Notes: generated from the sequence alone by a model not told the origin. A stretch of DNA of 64,000 nucleotides from Cohnella phaseoli (GCF_003386235.1 NZ_QRDZ01000001.1:372001-436000), one strand, 5' to 3'; shown: positions 34,737-44,362, counted from the stretch's first letter. Made by a program: numbers and translations.

Positions 34737-35939
34737 ATGGAACTGCTTCTTAGAAAAAGAGGGGCGATCTTGCTCCTTATGCTCAACATTTTTCTTATTT
34801 TTATGGGGATAGGGCTCGTTATTCCGGTTATGCCCAAATTCATGACGCTGCTCGATATCAGCGGCTTCATTGTCGGTTTGCTGGTAGGGGCATTCTCGCT
34901 GACTCAGCTGTTGTTCTCGCCCTTTGCGGGTCGATTGTCGGACTCGTTGGGACGGAAAAAGATTATTATCGCGGGCATGCTCGTCTTCGCTTTGTCGGAG
35001 TGGATGTTCGGGATCGCGCATTCGTCCGTCTTGCTCTTCGCGGCTCGTTTTCTCGGCGGACTCGGCGCAGCGCTGATCATGCCTGCGGTTATGGCCTACA
35101 CGGCGGACATGACATCGAACGAGGAACGGGCGAAAGGCATGGGGTTGATTAACGCGGCGATCACGACCGGGTTCATTATCGGACCGGGCATCGGGGGATA
35201 CTTGGCGGAATTCGGCATACGCGTGCCATTCTATGCCGCTGCGATTGCCGGTCTCGGAGCTGCGGTTTTGACCGCCTTTATTTTGCCGGAATCGCTCGTG
35301 CCTGCTAAATCCGCAATCAAGGAGGCAGCTCCCGAGGAGCGGGAAAGCTTGTGGAGCATGCTGCGGAATTCGTACAAACAGCCTTATTTTCTCAGTCTCA
35401 TTCTCGTGTTCGTTATTTCCTTCGGCCTGGCCAACTACGAGACGATCTTCGGTCTGTTCGTCGATCACAAATTCGGATTTACGCCGAAGGACATCGCCTT
35501 TATTTTGACGTTTGGCTCCATTTCGGGGGCTGTCGTGCAGTTGACTGCTTTCGGCTGGATTATGAACCGGTTCGGGGAGCGGAATGTGATTACGTTTTGC
35601 CTGCTTTCATGCGGCTTGTTTATTTTGCTTACGATTTTCGTCAGCGGCTTCTGGATGGTGTTCGCGGTTACGTTTATCGTCTTCCTGTCGATCGATATTT
35701 TGCGTCCGGCGATCGGAACGCAAATGTCGAAGATGGCGGAGGAACGGCAGGGCTACGTTGCGGGTCTCAACTCGGCGTTTACGAGCCTCGGCAACATCGC
35801 CGGTCCGGTTATCGCCGGATTTCTGTTCGACGCGGATGTCAACTACCCTTACGTGCTGGCTGCAGTCGTTCTGATTATCAGCTTCATTATGGCTGCCAGG
35901 GCGGGCGCTCGGGCAACAAAAGCTGCGGTCGCGAGGTAA
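34737..35939 (+). CDS. MFS multidrug-type efflux transporter
   Basis: A 400-residue permease with 12 predicted membrane helices. Motif A is FAGRLSDSLGRKKIII between helices 2 and 3, and the helix-5 motif is GFIIGPGIGGYLAEFG, as in drug/H+ antiporters of the TetA/NorA type. AACTGAA/TTCAGTA-related operator sequence and GGAGG lie upstream. The adjacent TetR gene points to induction by a toxic compound; the substrate is unknown. Confidence 0.92.
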   Translation: MELLLRKRGAILLLMLNIFLIFMGIGLVIPVMPKFMTLLDISGFIVGLLVGAFSLTQLLFSPFAGRLSDSLGRKKIIIAGMLVFALSEWMFGIAHSSVLLFAARFLGGLGAALIMPAVMAYTADMTSNEERAKGMGLINAAITTGFIIGPGIGGYLAEFGIRVPFYAAAIAGLGAAVLTAFILPESLVPAKSAIKEAAPEERESLWSMLRNSYKQPYFLSLILVFVISFGLANYETIFGLFVDHKFGFTPKDIAFILTFGSISGAVVQLTAFGWIMNRFGERNVITFCLLSCGLFILLTIFVSGFWMVFAVTFIVFLSIDILRPAIGTQMSKMAEERQGYVAGLNSAFTSLGNIAGPVIAGFLFDADVNYPYVLAAVVLIISFIMAARAGARATKAAVAR

Positions 35940-35963
35940 TTTGAATAACGCGGAAATTTACGC

Positions 35964-35989
35964 AACCCTGACAGACAGTTGTCAGGGTT
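35964..35989. promoter_or_regulatory. 10-bp perfect inverted repeat after the MFS gene
   Basis: AACCCTGACA (35964-35973) and TGTCAGGGTT (35980-35989) with a 6-base loop. No T-run follows on the plus strand, so it is either a weak terminator of the MFS gene or an operator of the next gene, whose GTG start is 43 bases away. Confidence 0.45.
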
Positions 35990-36031
35990 GTTAGGATATA
36001 GTGGAGTTATCGCGACGGAGGTGAAGAAGTT

Positions 36032-36655
36032 GTGAATGGAAAGATAGATTATAAAAAGGATTTCAAAACGCTCTATATGCCGAAAACGGCGCCGGAAATT
36101 GTAGATGTGCCGAGTATGCCGTTTTTTACGCTGAGCGGTTCCGGAGACCCGAATAGAGAGGCATTTGCCGAAGAGACCGCAGCATTGTACAGTTTGAGCT
36201 ATGCGGTGAAGATGTCGTACAAAAGCGATAATGTACCGGCGGGCTACTACGAATATACGGTTTTCCCGCTTGAAGGCGTATGGGATTTGCTGGATCGCTC
36301 CAAGCCTGCGACGGATAAAAGCAATTTGAAATACAAGATTATGATCCGTCAGCCCGATTTTTTGACCGAGCCGATGTTTGAGCGCTTCCTGGAACAGACG
36401 AAGAAGAAAAAGCCGAATCCGTTTCTTGGACAGGTCCGGTTCGAGCGCATTTCGGACGGGCTTAGCTGTCAGATGATGCACTTGGGCAGCTTTGACGACG
36501 AGCCGCAAAGCTTTGCGCGTATGGAGACGTATTGCGAAGAGCAGGGCTTTATTCGTACAAGTCTGCTCCATCGGGAAATTTATTTGTCGGATCCCCGCAG
36601 GGTTGAGCCGGCCAAGATGAAGACGGTGCTGAGGTTTCCTGTGAGGAAAAGCTGA
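36032..36655 (+). CDS. GyrI-like small-molecule-binding domain protein
   Basis: A 207-residue stand-alone GyrI-like (SHS2 fold) protein. KTLYMPKTAPEIVDVPSMPF and the segment YYEYTVFPLEGVWDL are typical, as is the late MHLGSFDDEPQSFARME. Such proteins bind hydrophobic ligands or hydrolyse cyclopropanoid toxins. GTG 36032 has GGAGGTGA seven bases upstream. Next to an efflux gene and a second GyrI-like gene, it may help sense or neutralise a toxic compound. Confidence 0.87.
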   Translation: MNGKIDYKKDFKTLYMPKTAPEIVDVPSMPFFTLSGSGDPNREAFAEETAALYSLSYAVKMSYKSDNVPAGYYEYTVFPLEGVWDLLDRSKPATDKSNLKYKIMIRQPDFLTEPMFERFLEQTKKKKPNPFLGQVRFERISDGLSCQMMHLGSFDDEPQSFARMETYCEEQGFIRTSLLHREIYLSDPRRVEPAKMKTVLRFPVRKS

Positions 36656-36689
36656 ATCGGCAAAACTTTAACCAAGGAGCGAATGAGAA

Positions 36690-37193
36690 ATGAATAGCGG
36701 AGCGGGAGACAAAATGGTTAGTTTGGATTCGTTTAAACTGATCGGAATCGATGTGCGCACGACCAATCAAGCGGAAGTGAGCGGGCAGGGGAAAATCGGC
36801 GAGCTGTGGGGGCGATTTTGGAGCGCTGACGTACAGGGAGCGCTGGCTAAAGCTGCGCAAGAGGGAGACGCGCGCGTCTACGGCTGCTATACGGATTACG
36901 AGAACGGCGCAGCCGGAGAGTATACAATTTTGATCGGCCGCATGGCGGGACAAGCCGAAGACGTTCCCATAGGGCTGACGACGGTCCACGTTCCCGCGGC
37001 GAAATACGCGGTCTTTACGACAAGGCGCGGTCCGTTCGGAGAAGTCGTTCACGAAGCTTGGCAGCGCATCTGGGAATGGGCGTCGTCTTCGTCCGAATGG
37101 GAGCGAACGTATACTGGCGATTTTGAGCTGTATGACGAGCGCAGCGCCGATCCGGAGAACGCCGTAGTCGATATCTATATTGCCGTAAAATAG
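36690..37193 (+). CDS. GyrI/AraC effector-binding-like domain protein
   Basis: A 167-residue protein without a DNA-binding domain. FKLIGIDVRTTNQAE, then GELWGRFW, VYGCYTDYENGAAGEYTILI and YAVFTTRRGPFGEVVHEAWQ match the effector-binding fold of AraC/MerR-type activators. AAGGAG precedes ATG 36690, 34 bases after the first GyrI-like gene, so they form an operon. A separate ligand-binding or titrating role is inferred. Confidence 0.88.
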   Translation: MNSGAGDKMVSLDSFKLIGIDVRTTNQAEVSGQGKIGELWGRFWSADVQGALAKAAQEGDARVYGCYTDYENGAAGEYTILIGRMAGQAEDVPIGLTTVHVPAAKYAVFTTRRGPFGEVVHEAWQRIWEWASSSSEWERTYTGDFELYDERSADPENAVVDIYIAVK

Positions 37194-37204
37194 TTTGGCA
37201 CGGG

Positions 37205-37245
37205 GGGACTGTTGATCGAGACTGTCGATCGACGGTTCCTTTTTT
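37205..37245 (+). terminator. Rho-independent terminator
   Basis: A 15-bp stem with G-U pairs: GGGACTGTTGATCGA (37205-37219) against TCGATCGACGGTTCC (37225-37239), followed by six T. Ends the GyrI-like gene pair. Confidence 0.8.
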
Positions 37246-37355
37246 CGCTTCAAAGACAGTTCTCCGCTTTTTTTGACGATGTAAGCGTTGTTAGGTAGGT
37301 ATTTCCAAACGGATGTCGAAATAACAGGGGTGAACCTATCCTCAGGAGGAATACG

Positions 37356-37763
37356 ATGGAAAACCAACCGATCTACAAAGACAACAACTTCACGATCACA
37401 AGAGAACTGTTCGTCAGCGGCAATGCCCGGTTTGCCATCCAACACCTGTGCTCGATTCGGCTCGTCAAGTCAAGAAGGCAGATTCCGTATGCGCTGCTCG
37501 TTCTCGAGCTGATTTTGATCGCAACCGGTTTGATCTTGGACTTCCGGTTTCATGAGTATGTATCGCTGCTCGGCGGCGCGGGACTGATCGCCAACATTCT
37601 CGTCTATATTTTGGTTAAACCCGTCCATAAGCTGACGCTTGTGTTCTCCTCGGGAGAGAAGGAGATTATCGGCGTCACCGATTATATGTATCTGGAAGGG
37701 CTTGCGAATGCGTTCAGCCGCTCGATCACGGAAACCCGGCACAAAAATTTAATGGTGGGTTAG
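37356..37763 (+). CDS. Small membrane protein, DUF6232-like
   Basis: A 135-residue protein: a short N-terminal beta-rich part (NFTITRELFVSGNARFAIQH), two adjacent membrane helices (about residues 47-62 and 70-90) and a C-terminal cytoplasmic part (LTLVFSSGEKEIIGVTD). This layout is that of the DUF6232 family. AGGAGG precedes ATG 37356. Function unknown. Confidence 0.7.
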   Translation: MENQPIYKDNNFTITRELFVSGNARFAIQHLCSIRLVKSRRQIPYALLVLELILIATGLILDFRFHEYVSLLGGAGLIANILVYILVKPVHKLTLVFSSGEKEIIGVTDYMYLEGLANAFSRSITETRHKNLMVG

Positions 37764-37820
37764 ACCGTTAAACACAACATCGATGGATGAAGATGTGGGC
37801 GTCTATCTCTTTAGCATGCT

Positions 37821-37876
37821 ATACGATCCTGAAAGTTGAACGCTAAACCCGTGATAGGGTACTTTCAGGATCGTAT
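37821..37876. repeat. 16-bp perfect inverted repeat
   Basis: ATACGATCCTGAAAGT (37821-37836) and ACTTTCAGGATCGTAT (37861-37876) with a 24-base loop. There is no T-run after either side. It lies after the DUF6232-like gene, next to the imperfect direct repeats that follow. A transcript would fold into a long hairpin. Confidence 0.8.
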
Positions 37877-37903
37877 GGGGAGTTTGCGCTGGGAAGCTAG
37901 GTG

Positions 37904-38040
37904 GAAAATCGTACAAAGCAGCTCGAATCAGGCCTAAACGGCGGACGTTTGTTCGAAAAATCGTACAATGCCTGCCCTGTTCAGGCTCAAACGACGAACA
38001 TTTGTAGGGAAAACCGTACAAATAGACCGCAATCAGGGAT
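37904..38040. repeat. Three imperfect 52-53-bp direct repeats
   Basis: Units start near 37904, 37955 and 38009. Shared landmarks are CGTACAA, then TCAGG, AAACG and TTTGT; the third unit is incomplete. The region holds no supported gene; it is an intergenic repeat block of unknown role between the convergent small membrane and secreted protein genes. Confidence 0.7.
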
Positions 38041-38060
38041 GTCCCTAGAGTGTCTGCGAA

Positions 38061-39365
38061 TTATTTGGATTCGCCTTGCAAGTAGTTATAGAACGGACCG
38101 TCGACCCAAAAGTTGTAACTGACGACTTTCGCGGACGGATCAAGCTTCTTGAAGCCTTCGGTTACGGAAGCGGATTGATCTTTCAGCGAGAAGGACTGCG
38201 CATAGTACTTGCCCGCGGAAATTTTGTTGTTGGCAATTTCTTTATAGCCGCCCAGCTCGGTCAACGAATAGTAGAGCGGCTGCCACCACGAGCCATAGAT
38301 CAGACCGGGTTGATCGTCTTCGTTTTTCTTCGCGTACGACAGGATAATTCGGTCGAAGCGCTCCTTATCGTAAGTCGATTCGAATTCGAAAGCCAGATCG
38401 TACTCTTTGGCATACTCGATGTAATTGCCGTTCTCGATCTGGACGACCTCGAACAGATCGGACTGCCCCGGATCCCCCCACTCCTTCAAATAAATAAAGG
38501 CGGAAGTTTTCGGCTCGAACTGAACCTTTGCTTTGATTTTCTCGCTGCGCAGCAGACCGACAAGCTGGAGCGCGTGCTTGAAGTCCGAATGTCCGTACAC
38601 GACCGACAGGGAATCGAGGAAATTGGCGTCGAAGCGGCTGTCCTTCAGGTTGTACCCGGTGACGAGATTTTGCTTCAGCGCCTTGTCGACGATTTGGCGA
38701 AGCTCGGGAGCCTGAATAATGTCCGAGGTCCGGTAAGCGTCGCCGAGCTTCACGAGAATGTCTGCGTCCGTCGTAGTGCCGAGATAGCGTTTGTATAGCC
38801 CTTTCGCTTCAAGCACCTTGCCGAGCAGGACGGCAGCCAGCGAAGAAGGGGCGACGGCATCGTTGCGGATTTCCGGGTAGTAACTGGAGACGAGAAGGCC
38901 CGTGTTGACGGCTGCGGCCAAAATTTTGGCCTTGTCGGCAGCGTATTCCTCGGATGTCCAGCCGAGCTTGACCCAGGCCAGAGAGACTTTGGCTTTGTTC
39001 GCCGAGTATGTATAGGCGAGCTCTTCGAGATCGGCCGCCTTAAGCGCAAGCGATACGGCTTCGATCGCCGTCAATGGCTCCGACGTATTGCCGGTCAGAA
39101 CGATCGCTTTCTCCGTTCCCGGCGACACGACGGCGTTCAGGGCGTCTGCGAATTGTCCGCGAGTCCATGAAGCTGCGACGGCGATGCCGTATTTCTCTTG
39201 CAAGTAGTCGGCATATTCCTGCGCTTGCGGCGACAGTACGGAGTCGGCAAACGTCGCGATTTCTGCCGCAGCGGCGCGCTGCGGCAGAAAGGCGGCCGGA
39301 GTGGTCCAGACTAGAGCCGCGGCCAGAGAAAGCGCGACGATCGATTTCGAACGGTGTTTTGCCAT
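38061..39365 (-). CDS. Secreted protein of unknown function with possible SLH-like segments
   Basis: A 434-residue exported protein. Residues 1-34 form a signal peptide (SIVALSLAAALVWTTPAAFL, cleavage after AAAA). The rest is soluble; segments such as SWTRGQFADALNAVV and EPLTAIEAVSLALKAADLEE resemble surface-layer-homology helices, which bind secondary wall polymers. The C-terminal half (FIYLKEWGDPGQSDLFEVVQ and beyond) is not recognised. GGGGGA precedes the ATG. No catalytic motif was seen. Confidence 0.78.
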   Translation of the reverse strand: MAKHRSKSIVALSLAAALVWTTPAAFLPQRAAAAEIATFADSVLSPQAQEYADYLQEKYGIAVAASWTRGQFADALNAVVSPGTEKAIVLTGNTSEPLTAIEAVSLALKAADLEELAYTYSANKAKVSLAWVKLGWTSEEYAADKAKILAAAVNTGLLVSSYYPEIRNDAVAPSSLAAVLLGKVLEAKGLYKRYLGTTTDADILVKLGDAYRTSDIIQAPELRQIVDKALKQNLVTGYNLKDSRFDANFLDSLSVVYGHSDFKHALQLVGLLRSEKIKAKVQFEPKTSAFIYLKEWGDPGQSDLFEVVQIENGNYIEYAKEYDLAFEFESTYDKERFDRIILSYAKKNEDDQPGLIYGSWWQPLYYSLTELGGYKEIANNKISAGKYYAQSFSLKDQSASVTEGFKKLDPSAKVVSYNFWVDGPFYNYLQGESK

Positions 39366-39471
39366 TATAAATCCCCCTATGCAGATCGGATATTAAGAAA
39401 TAATAAAACCGATCATATCACCAGGTTTAATGGCTGTCAATCCATGGGTTGCTGTCGGTCTGACATAAGCT

Positions 39472-40488
39472 TTAGCCTTGAAGCTCTCGGCCGACCTCAG
39501 CGACCAGCTCGTAGGAGCGAAGGCGCGCGTCGTGATCGTAGATTTGCGAGGCGATGATTAGCTCGTCGGCCCCGGTCGACTCGATTATGCCCTTGAGCCG
39601 CGCTCGAACCTGCTCCTTGTCGCCGACGACGGCGAAGCCAAACTGCCGGGTCAGCGCCGCTTCCTCATACGGGGTCCACAGGCCGTCCATACTGTCGACC
39701 GGTGGCGGGAGTTGGGCGAAGCGCCCGCGGATCATATTCAGGAACGCTTGCTGCTGCGAGGTAGCAAGCCTTTTTGCTTCCTGCTCGGTATCGGCGGCTG
39801 TGACGTTGACTCCGATCATCGCGCATGGCTTATCCAGCACCGCCGAGGGGCGGAAGTTCTCTCGGTACAGTTCAAGCGCAGGCATCAGATAGTCCGGCGC
39901 GAAATGGCTGGCGAACGCGAAGGGAAGGCCGAGCTGCGCGGCGAGCTGCGCGCTGAAGCCGCTGGAACCGAGCAGCCATATCGGCACGTTCAGTCCTTCG
40001 CCGGGGATGGCGCGTACGATCCCGTTGCTCGGCGCGTCGTCCGGCTGAAAATAGGCGCGCAGTTCCGCGAGCATGGCCGGGAAATCCTCTCCGGCGCCGC
40101 CGTGCTCCCGCCGCAGCACCCGAGATACGGCCTGATCGGAGCCCGGAGCGCGGCCCAGTCCAAGATCGATGCGTCCCGGATAGAGCGATTCGAGCGTGCC
40201 GAATTGCTCGGCGATCACGAGCGGGGCGTGATTGGGCAGCATGATGCCGCCCGAGCCTACGCGAATCGTGGACGTGCCTCCGGCGACGTGGCCGATCAGC
40301 ACGGAAGTGGCCGAGCTGGCGATGCCGGGCATGCCGTGGTGCTCGGCCATCCAAAAGCGGCGGTACCCCCATTTCTCGGCTTGACGGGCAAGATCGAGCG
40401 TATGGCGGAAGGAAACGGAGGCCGAGCCTCCCTGTGTAATCGAAGCAAGATCGAGGACGGAGAAGTTAAGGGTATTCGAATGTGTCAT
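39472..40488 (-). CDS. LLM-class flavin-dependent oxidoreductase (luciferase-like)
   Basis: A 338-residue TIM-barrel flavoenzyme using FMN reduced elsewhere. [59 protein letters not shown] and [20 protein letters not shown] are characteristic of the YhbW-type luciferase-like monooxygenases. AAGGAGG lies 11 bases before the start. The substrate is unknown. Upstream on this strand is a truncated MITE-like copy. Confidence 0.93.
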   Translation of the reverse strand: MTHSNTLNFSVLDLASITQGGSASVSFRHTLDLARQAEKWGYRRFWMAEHHGMPGIASSATSVLIGHVAGGTSTIRVGSGGIMLPNHAPLVIAEQFGTLESLYPGRIDLGLGRAPGSDQAVSRVLRREHGGAGEDFPAMLAELRAYFQPDDAPSNGIVRAIPGEGLNVPIWLLGSSGFSAQLAAQLGLPFAFASHFAPDYLMPALELYRENFRPSAVLDKPCAMIGVNVTAADTEQEAKRLATSQQQAFLNMIRGRFAQLPPPVDSMDGLWTPYEEAALTRQFGFAVVGDKEQVRARLKGIIESTGADELIIASQIYDHDARLRSYELVAEVGRELQG

Positions 40489-40548
40489 GATAAGTTATTC
40501 CTCCTTAATATTGTTAAGTTTGGTCAATAAATGCGAAGCCCAGCGGGG

Positions 40549-40629
40549 GTACGTCAAGCAAAAGTGACGCAGCAGGGGGGCGAAAAGGCGGTGATAGATG
40601 CCCCAGAGCGGGTTTTCAGACACACCCTA
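40549..40629. mobile_element. MITE-like element, truncated copy
   Basis: The reverse complement of this stretch matches the first half of the 152-bp element at 13313: the blocks TAGGG(T/C)GTGTCTGAAAACCC-type end, CCCCTGCTGCGTCACTTTT and GCTTGACGTAC are shared in order. The other end is missing. It lies between the LLM oxidoreductase and AraC genes. Confidence 0.65.
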
Positions 40630-40651
40630 ATTGCCTTGCATTTCGTCAGGG

Positions 40652-41479
40652 TCAAAGACCGGCGCGAGGGCCGCGAAACTGCTCCGGGCTTATGCCTTCT
40701 ATTTTCTTGAACACGCAGCTGAAATAGCTCGGACTGTCGAAGCCGGTTCTCAGCGCCACTTCCCTGAGCTTAAGCTGGGGCTCCTGCAGCATCAGCTTCT
40801 TGCTCCGGTTGATCCGTTCCCGATTGACGTATTCCATCGGCCGCAGTTGGAAGGCGTGGCGGAACAATTGGCACAAATATTGGGAGCTGACGTCGATCTG
40901 CGCCGCCAGCTCGTCGATCGATACGACTCGATGGCAGTTGTCCTCGATGAAGCGGATAACCGGTTGCAGCTTCAAACAAAGATGAGGAGCGGCAGCAGCG
41001 TTTGTCCTTACGTTCCGGGACAAGTCCAGAAGCAGGCCGTACAGCAGCTTGGAGCACTCCGCCCCGAGAAAAGGGCTGCCGGTAAGCGACGTCGCATAGA
41101 TCGCCTTCATCTGTCCGATCAGACTGTCGGAGTCGGACAACGCGTACACGCCGGAGCGGCGAATGCCCGACATGCTCATCCACAACGGCATCAGACTGCC
41201 GTTAAAGGCGATCCAATGAAGCCCCCAAGGCTCGACAGTCGGATAATAATCGTGCGCCTCATTAGGAAGCAGGAGGAAGCCCTGGCCGGGCTTAACCTGC
41301 CAGCGCGTTCCGTCAACCTCCAGTTCGCCGAGGCCCGTTGCCGACTGCAGCCATTGGTAATCCGGGAAGCCGTCGGGCCGCCTTGTACGTTCTTGAAATT
41401 CCCAGTGGCCGATGCTCGTCAAATAGAGCGGAAGACGCGAATCGGATTCGGTCACAATCGGAAAAGAAGGCTGAACCAC
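40652..41479 (-). CDS. AraC-family transcriptional regulator
   Basis: A 275-residue activator. The N-terminal cupin-type sugar-binding part includes VKPGQGFLLLPNEAHDYYPT and WGLHWIAFNGS; the C-terminal double helix-turn-helix has SIDELAAQIDVSSQYLCQLF and LREVALRTGFDSPSYFSCVF. GTG 41479 is preferred: an AAAGGAG lies eight bases upstream, within the first codons of the longer form that starts at ATG 41497. Divergent from the alpha-galactosidase gene, which it probably activates in response to a galactoside. Confidence 0.9.
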   Translation of the reverse strand: MVQPSFPIVTESDSRLPLYLTSIGHWEFQERTRRPDGFPDYQWLQSATGLGELEVDGTRWQVKPGQGFLLLPNEAHDYYPTVEPWGLHWIAFNGSLMPLWMSMSGIRRSGVYALSDSDSLIGQMKAIYATSLTGSPFLGAECSKLLYGLLLDLSRNVRTNAAAAPHLCLKLQPVIRFIEDNCHRVVSIDELAAQIDVSSQYLCQLFRHAFQLRPMEYVNRERINRSKKLMLQEPQLKLREVALRTGFDSPSYFSCVFKKIEGISPEQFRGPRAGL

Positions 41480-41625
41480 CGGTGATACTCCTTTCATATT
41501 TTGATAGAAAGATGAAAATGTTGAGATAGGAATAGGGAAGGAACGAATTTATAATACGAATATAGTGATATTATAACCGAAAAAACCGCCGACGGCACGT
41601 CGGGCGAAGAGGAGAGACGGGAAGA

Positions 41626-43815
41626 ATGGGAATCCGCTATCGCGAACAAGAAAGGGCCTTTCATTTGCAAGGACCCCATACGAGCTACATCATTCAGTTG
41701 AATCAAAAAGGAGTTCCGATGCATGCGTACTGGGGTCGTAAAATCCGCGAAGAGAATTTACAGGGGCTGCTCGTCTATACGGAGCGTTCGTCGTTCTCGC
41801 CGAATCCGTATCCCGAGGATCGTACGATATCGTTCGACACGCTGCCGCAGGAGTATCCCGCATATGGAGGCGGCGATTTTCGCCACCCCGCCTTCCAGGT
41901 GCAATTGGAGGACGGTTCGACCGTATCGGAGTTCGCTTGCACCGCTCATCGCATATTCTCGGGCAAGCCTGAGCTGGAAGGTCTGCCTTCCACCTATGCC
42001 GAGCGGGAGGACGAGGCGCAGACGCTCGAGCTGACGCTGAAGGACGAGCTGTCCGGCCTCGAAGCGGTACTGAGCTACACCGTATTTGCCGCTCACGACG
42101 CGATCGCGCGCTCCGTCAGACTGACGAACGGAGGTCGCTCTCCGCTTCGCCTGCTTCGGGCGATGAGCGCGAGCGTAGACTTCAACCGCGACTCGTTCCG
42201 TATGCTGCAGCTGTCCGGATCGTGGGCAAGGGAACGGGACTTGTACGCACGGGAGCTTGTCCCCGGCATTCAGTCGATCGAGAGCCGCAGAGGCTCCAGC
42301 AGTCATCAGCACAATCCGTTTATTGCGCTTGTTGCTCCCGGCGCCGACGAGCAGCAAGGAGAAGCGTATGGATTCAGCCTTGTGTACAGCGGCAGCTTCG
42401 TTGCTCAAACGGAGGTCGACCAATTCAAGACGGCAAGGGTGTCTATCGGCATCAACCCGTTCGATTTCGAATGGCGATTGGAGCCGGGGGAAAGCTTCCA
42501 AACTCCCGAAGCGGTTATGGTCTACTCGTCGGAAGGACTCGGCGGCATGTCGAGAACCTATCACCGACTCTATCGGACCCGTCTCTGCCGCGGCGTTCAT
42601 CGCGATCGGGCAAGGCCTGTTCTTGTGAACAACTGGGAAGCGACTTATTTTCAGTTTAATGCCGACAAAATCGAGAGCATCGCCAAGGTAGGCCGCGAGC
42701 TCGGCATCGAGCTGTTTGTGCTGGACGACGGCTGGTTCGGCCGCCGGGACAGCGACAATTGCTCGCTAGGCGACTGGAAGGTCGACTATCGCAAGCTGCC
42801 CGGAGGACTGGAGGATCTGGCCGCGCGCGTCAACCGGCTGGACATGCGATTCGGCCTCTGGTTCGAGCCGGAGATGGTGTCCCCGGACAGCGACTTGTAT
42901 CGCGCTCATCCGGATTGGTGTCTTCACGTTCCGGGACGGCGCAGAACGGAGGGGCGTCAGCAGCTCGTGCTCGATTTGTCCCGCGAGGACGTATGCGACT
43001 ATTTGATCGAATCGATCGGATCCGTGCTTCGTTCGGCGCCGATCACCTACGTCAAATGGGACATGAACCGCAATATGACGGAGATCGGCTCGGCGCTGCT
43101 CCTGCCGCACCGGCAGCGCGAAACCGCTCACCGGTACATGCTCGGCCTGTATCGGGTACTGGAGGCGATCACGTCGCAGTTTCCCGATATTCTGTTCGAG
43201 AGCTGCTCCGGCGGCGGCGGACGCTTCGATCCCGGTATGCTTTATTACATGCCGCAGACGTGGGCGAGCGATAATACGGACGCGATACACCGTCTGCGCA
43301 TTCAGTACGGGACGAGTATGGTCTATCCGGTCTCTTCGATGGGAGCCCACGTCTCCGCCGTGCCGAACCATCAGACCGGACGGTTGACGTCGCTCCAAAC
43401 GCGAGCGGACGTCGCGATGTCGGGCAATTTCGGCTACGAGCTGGATCTGACCCAGATGACGGACGAAGAAAAGGAGGAGGTAAAGAAACAGGTCGAATTT
43501 TACAAGGAAATCCGCCATGTGGTCCAATTCGGCGAGTTCTACCGTCTGCGCAGCCCGTTCGAGGGCAATGACGCAGCCTGGATGTCCGTAACGGAAGATG
43601 GGACTGAAGCGTTCGCCGTTCATGTGAACGTGCTTGCCGAACCTAACGGACCTCTCGAATGGTTGAAGCTTCAAGGTCTCGATCCGGCAGCTCGCTATCG
43701 CGTCGAAGGCAGCGGAGAAGTCTACGGCGGAGATCAGCTCATGTATGTCGGCCTGCCGATCCCGCGCGCGCATGTCGATTACAAGAGCCACGCGTGGAGA
43801 CTCGTTCGTCTGTAA
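41626..43815 (+). CDS. GH36 alpha-galactosidase
   Basis: Hydrolyses terminal alpha-galactose from raffinose-family sugars and galactomannan oligosaccharides in the cytoplasm (no signal peptide). The 729-residue length is usual for bacterial GH36. The nucleophile aspartate is in YVKWDMNRNMTE and the acid/base aspartate is in WASDNTDAIHRLRIQYG; LFVLDDGWFGRRDSDN and LFESCSGGGGRFDPGMLYYM are further family motifs. A GAGGAGAGA site precedes ATG 41626. Probably controlled by the divergent AraC gene. Confidence 0.96.
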   Translation: MGIRYREQERAFHLQGPHTSYIIQLNQKGVPMHAYWGRKIREENLQGLLVYTERSSFSPNPYPEDRTISFDTLPQEYPAYGGGDFRHPAFQVQLEDGSTVSEFACTAHRIFSGKPELEGLPSTYAEREDEAQTLELTLKDELSGLEAVLSYTVFAAHDAIARSVRLTNGGRSPLRLLRAMSASVDFNRDSFRMLQLSGSWARERDLYARELVPGIQSIESRRGSSSHQHNPFIALVAPGADEQQGEAYGFSLVYSGSFVAQTEVDQFKTARVSIGINPFDFEWRLEPGESFQTPEAVMVYSSEGLGGMSRTYHRLYRTRLCRGVHRDRARPVLVNNWEATYFQFNADKIESIAKVGRELGIELFVLDDGWFGRRDSDNCSLGDWKVDYRKLPGGLEDLAARVNRLDMRFGLWFEPEMVSPDSDLYRAHPDWCLHVPGRRRTEGRQQLVLDLSREDVCDYLIESIGSVLRSAPITYVKWDMNRNMTEIGSALLLPHRQRETAHRYMLGLYRVLEAITSQFPDILFESCSGGGGRFDPGMLYYMPQTWASDNTDAIHRLRIQYGTSMVYPVSSMGAHVSAVPNHQTGRLTSLQTRADVAMSGNFGYELDLTQMTDEEKEEVKKQVEFYKEIRHVVQFGEFYRLRSPFEGNDAAWMSVTEDGTEAFAVHVNVLAEPNGPLEWLKLQGLDPAARYRVEGSGEVYGGDQLMYVGLPIPRAHVDYKSHAWRLVRL

Positions 43816-43877
43816 GCCCGGTCGGTGTCTGCATAATTTTCCCACAGCTGCGGACACTATGTATCGGAGGTGGTCTT

Positions 43878-44117
43878 ATGGAACAACAAGACGGCAAACC
43901 GCACGTCACGGCCGTCCGTAAAAACGGAGACGGAGACATCGTAGAGCTTCAGTTGTCTTCCGGACAAGTCGTCGGCTACAAGGAAGCGCAGCAGATGGCC
44001 AAGAGCGATCAAATCGCCAACGTCAACGTGTTTAAGGGGCGCGACGGAGACGAACATCTTCGTTCCGATCCCGACGGCCGCGAGGACAACAATTTGGACA
44101 ACCTGCCGACTTTCTAA
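43878..44117 (+). CDS. DUF3892 protein
   Basis: A 79-residue, acidic, soluble protein. VTAVRKNGDGDIVELQLSSG and QVVGYKEAQQMAKSDQIANV, followed by DEHLRSDPDG, match the small DUF3892 family of Bacillota. GGAGGT precedes ATG 43878. Function unknown. Followed by a strong terminator. Confidence 0.85.
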   Translation: MEQQDGKPHVTAVRKNGDGDIVELQLSSGQVVGYKEAQQMAKSDQIANVNVFKGRDGDEHLRSDPDGREDNNLDNLPTF

Positions 44118-44134
44118 GCCTGACACCCGCGCCG

Positions 44135-44177
44135 AGCGCAGCCCGACCCGAATTTATCGGGAAGGGCTGCGCTTTTT
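44135..44177 (+). terminator. Rho-independent terminator
   Basis: Perfect 10-bp arms AGCGCAGCCC (44135-44144) and GGGCTGCGCT (44164-44173), followed by T. Ends the GH36/DUF3892 transcript. Confidence 0.88.
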
Positions 44178-44362
44178 GATATCCCGATCGGCTGGCGGAA
44201 ACCCACTTGTGCCGGAACCGTGGACGATAGGATCTTTTCCTCTGCCTCCGCCACTGCGTATCTATAAGGTGCCGTACCTATCGCGCAACTCCGCGCGAAG
44301 CGTCTCCATTCTACAGCTGTGGGAATAGCCGCGCATCGCAAATTGCCCGGTCAAAGAAACAG

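Noticed and set aside
37901-38122. Small gene over the 52-53-bp repeats
   Set aside because: It consists of repeat DNA, overlaps the end of the secreted-protein gene on the other strand and has no family match.
42766-43857. Long minus-strand open frame opposite the GH36 gene
   Set aside because: It is the antisense shadow of a clear GH36 gene in GC-rich DNA and has no ribosome site or recognisable domain. The same applies to long frames opposite the ABC exporter, rhamnulokinase-type, glgC/glgD and glgA genes.
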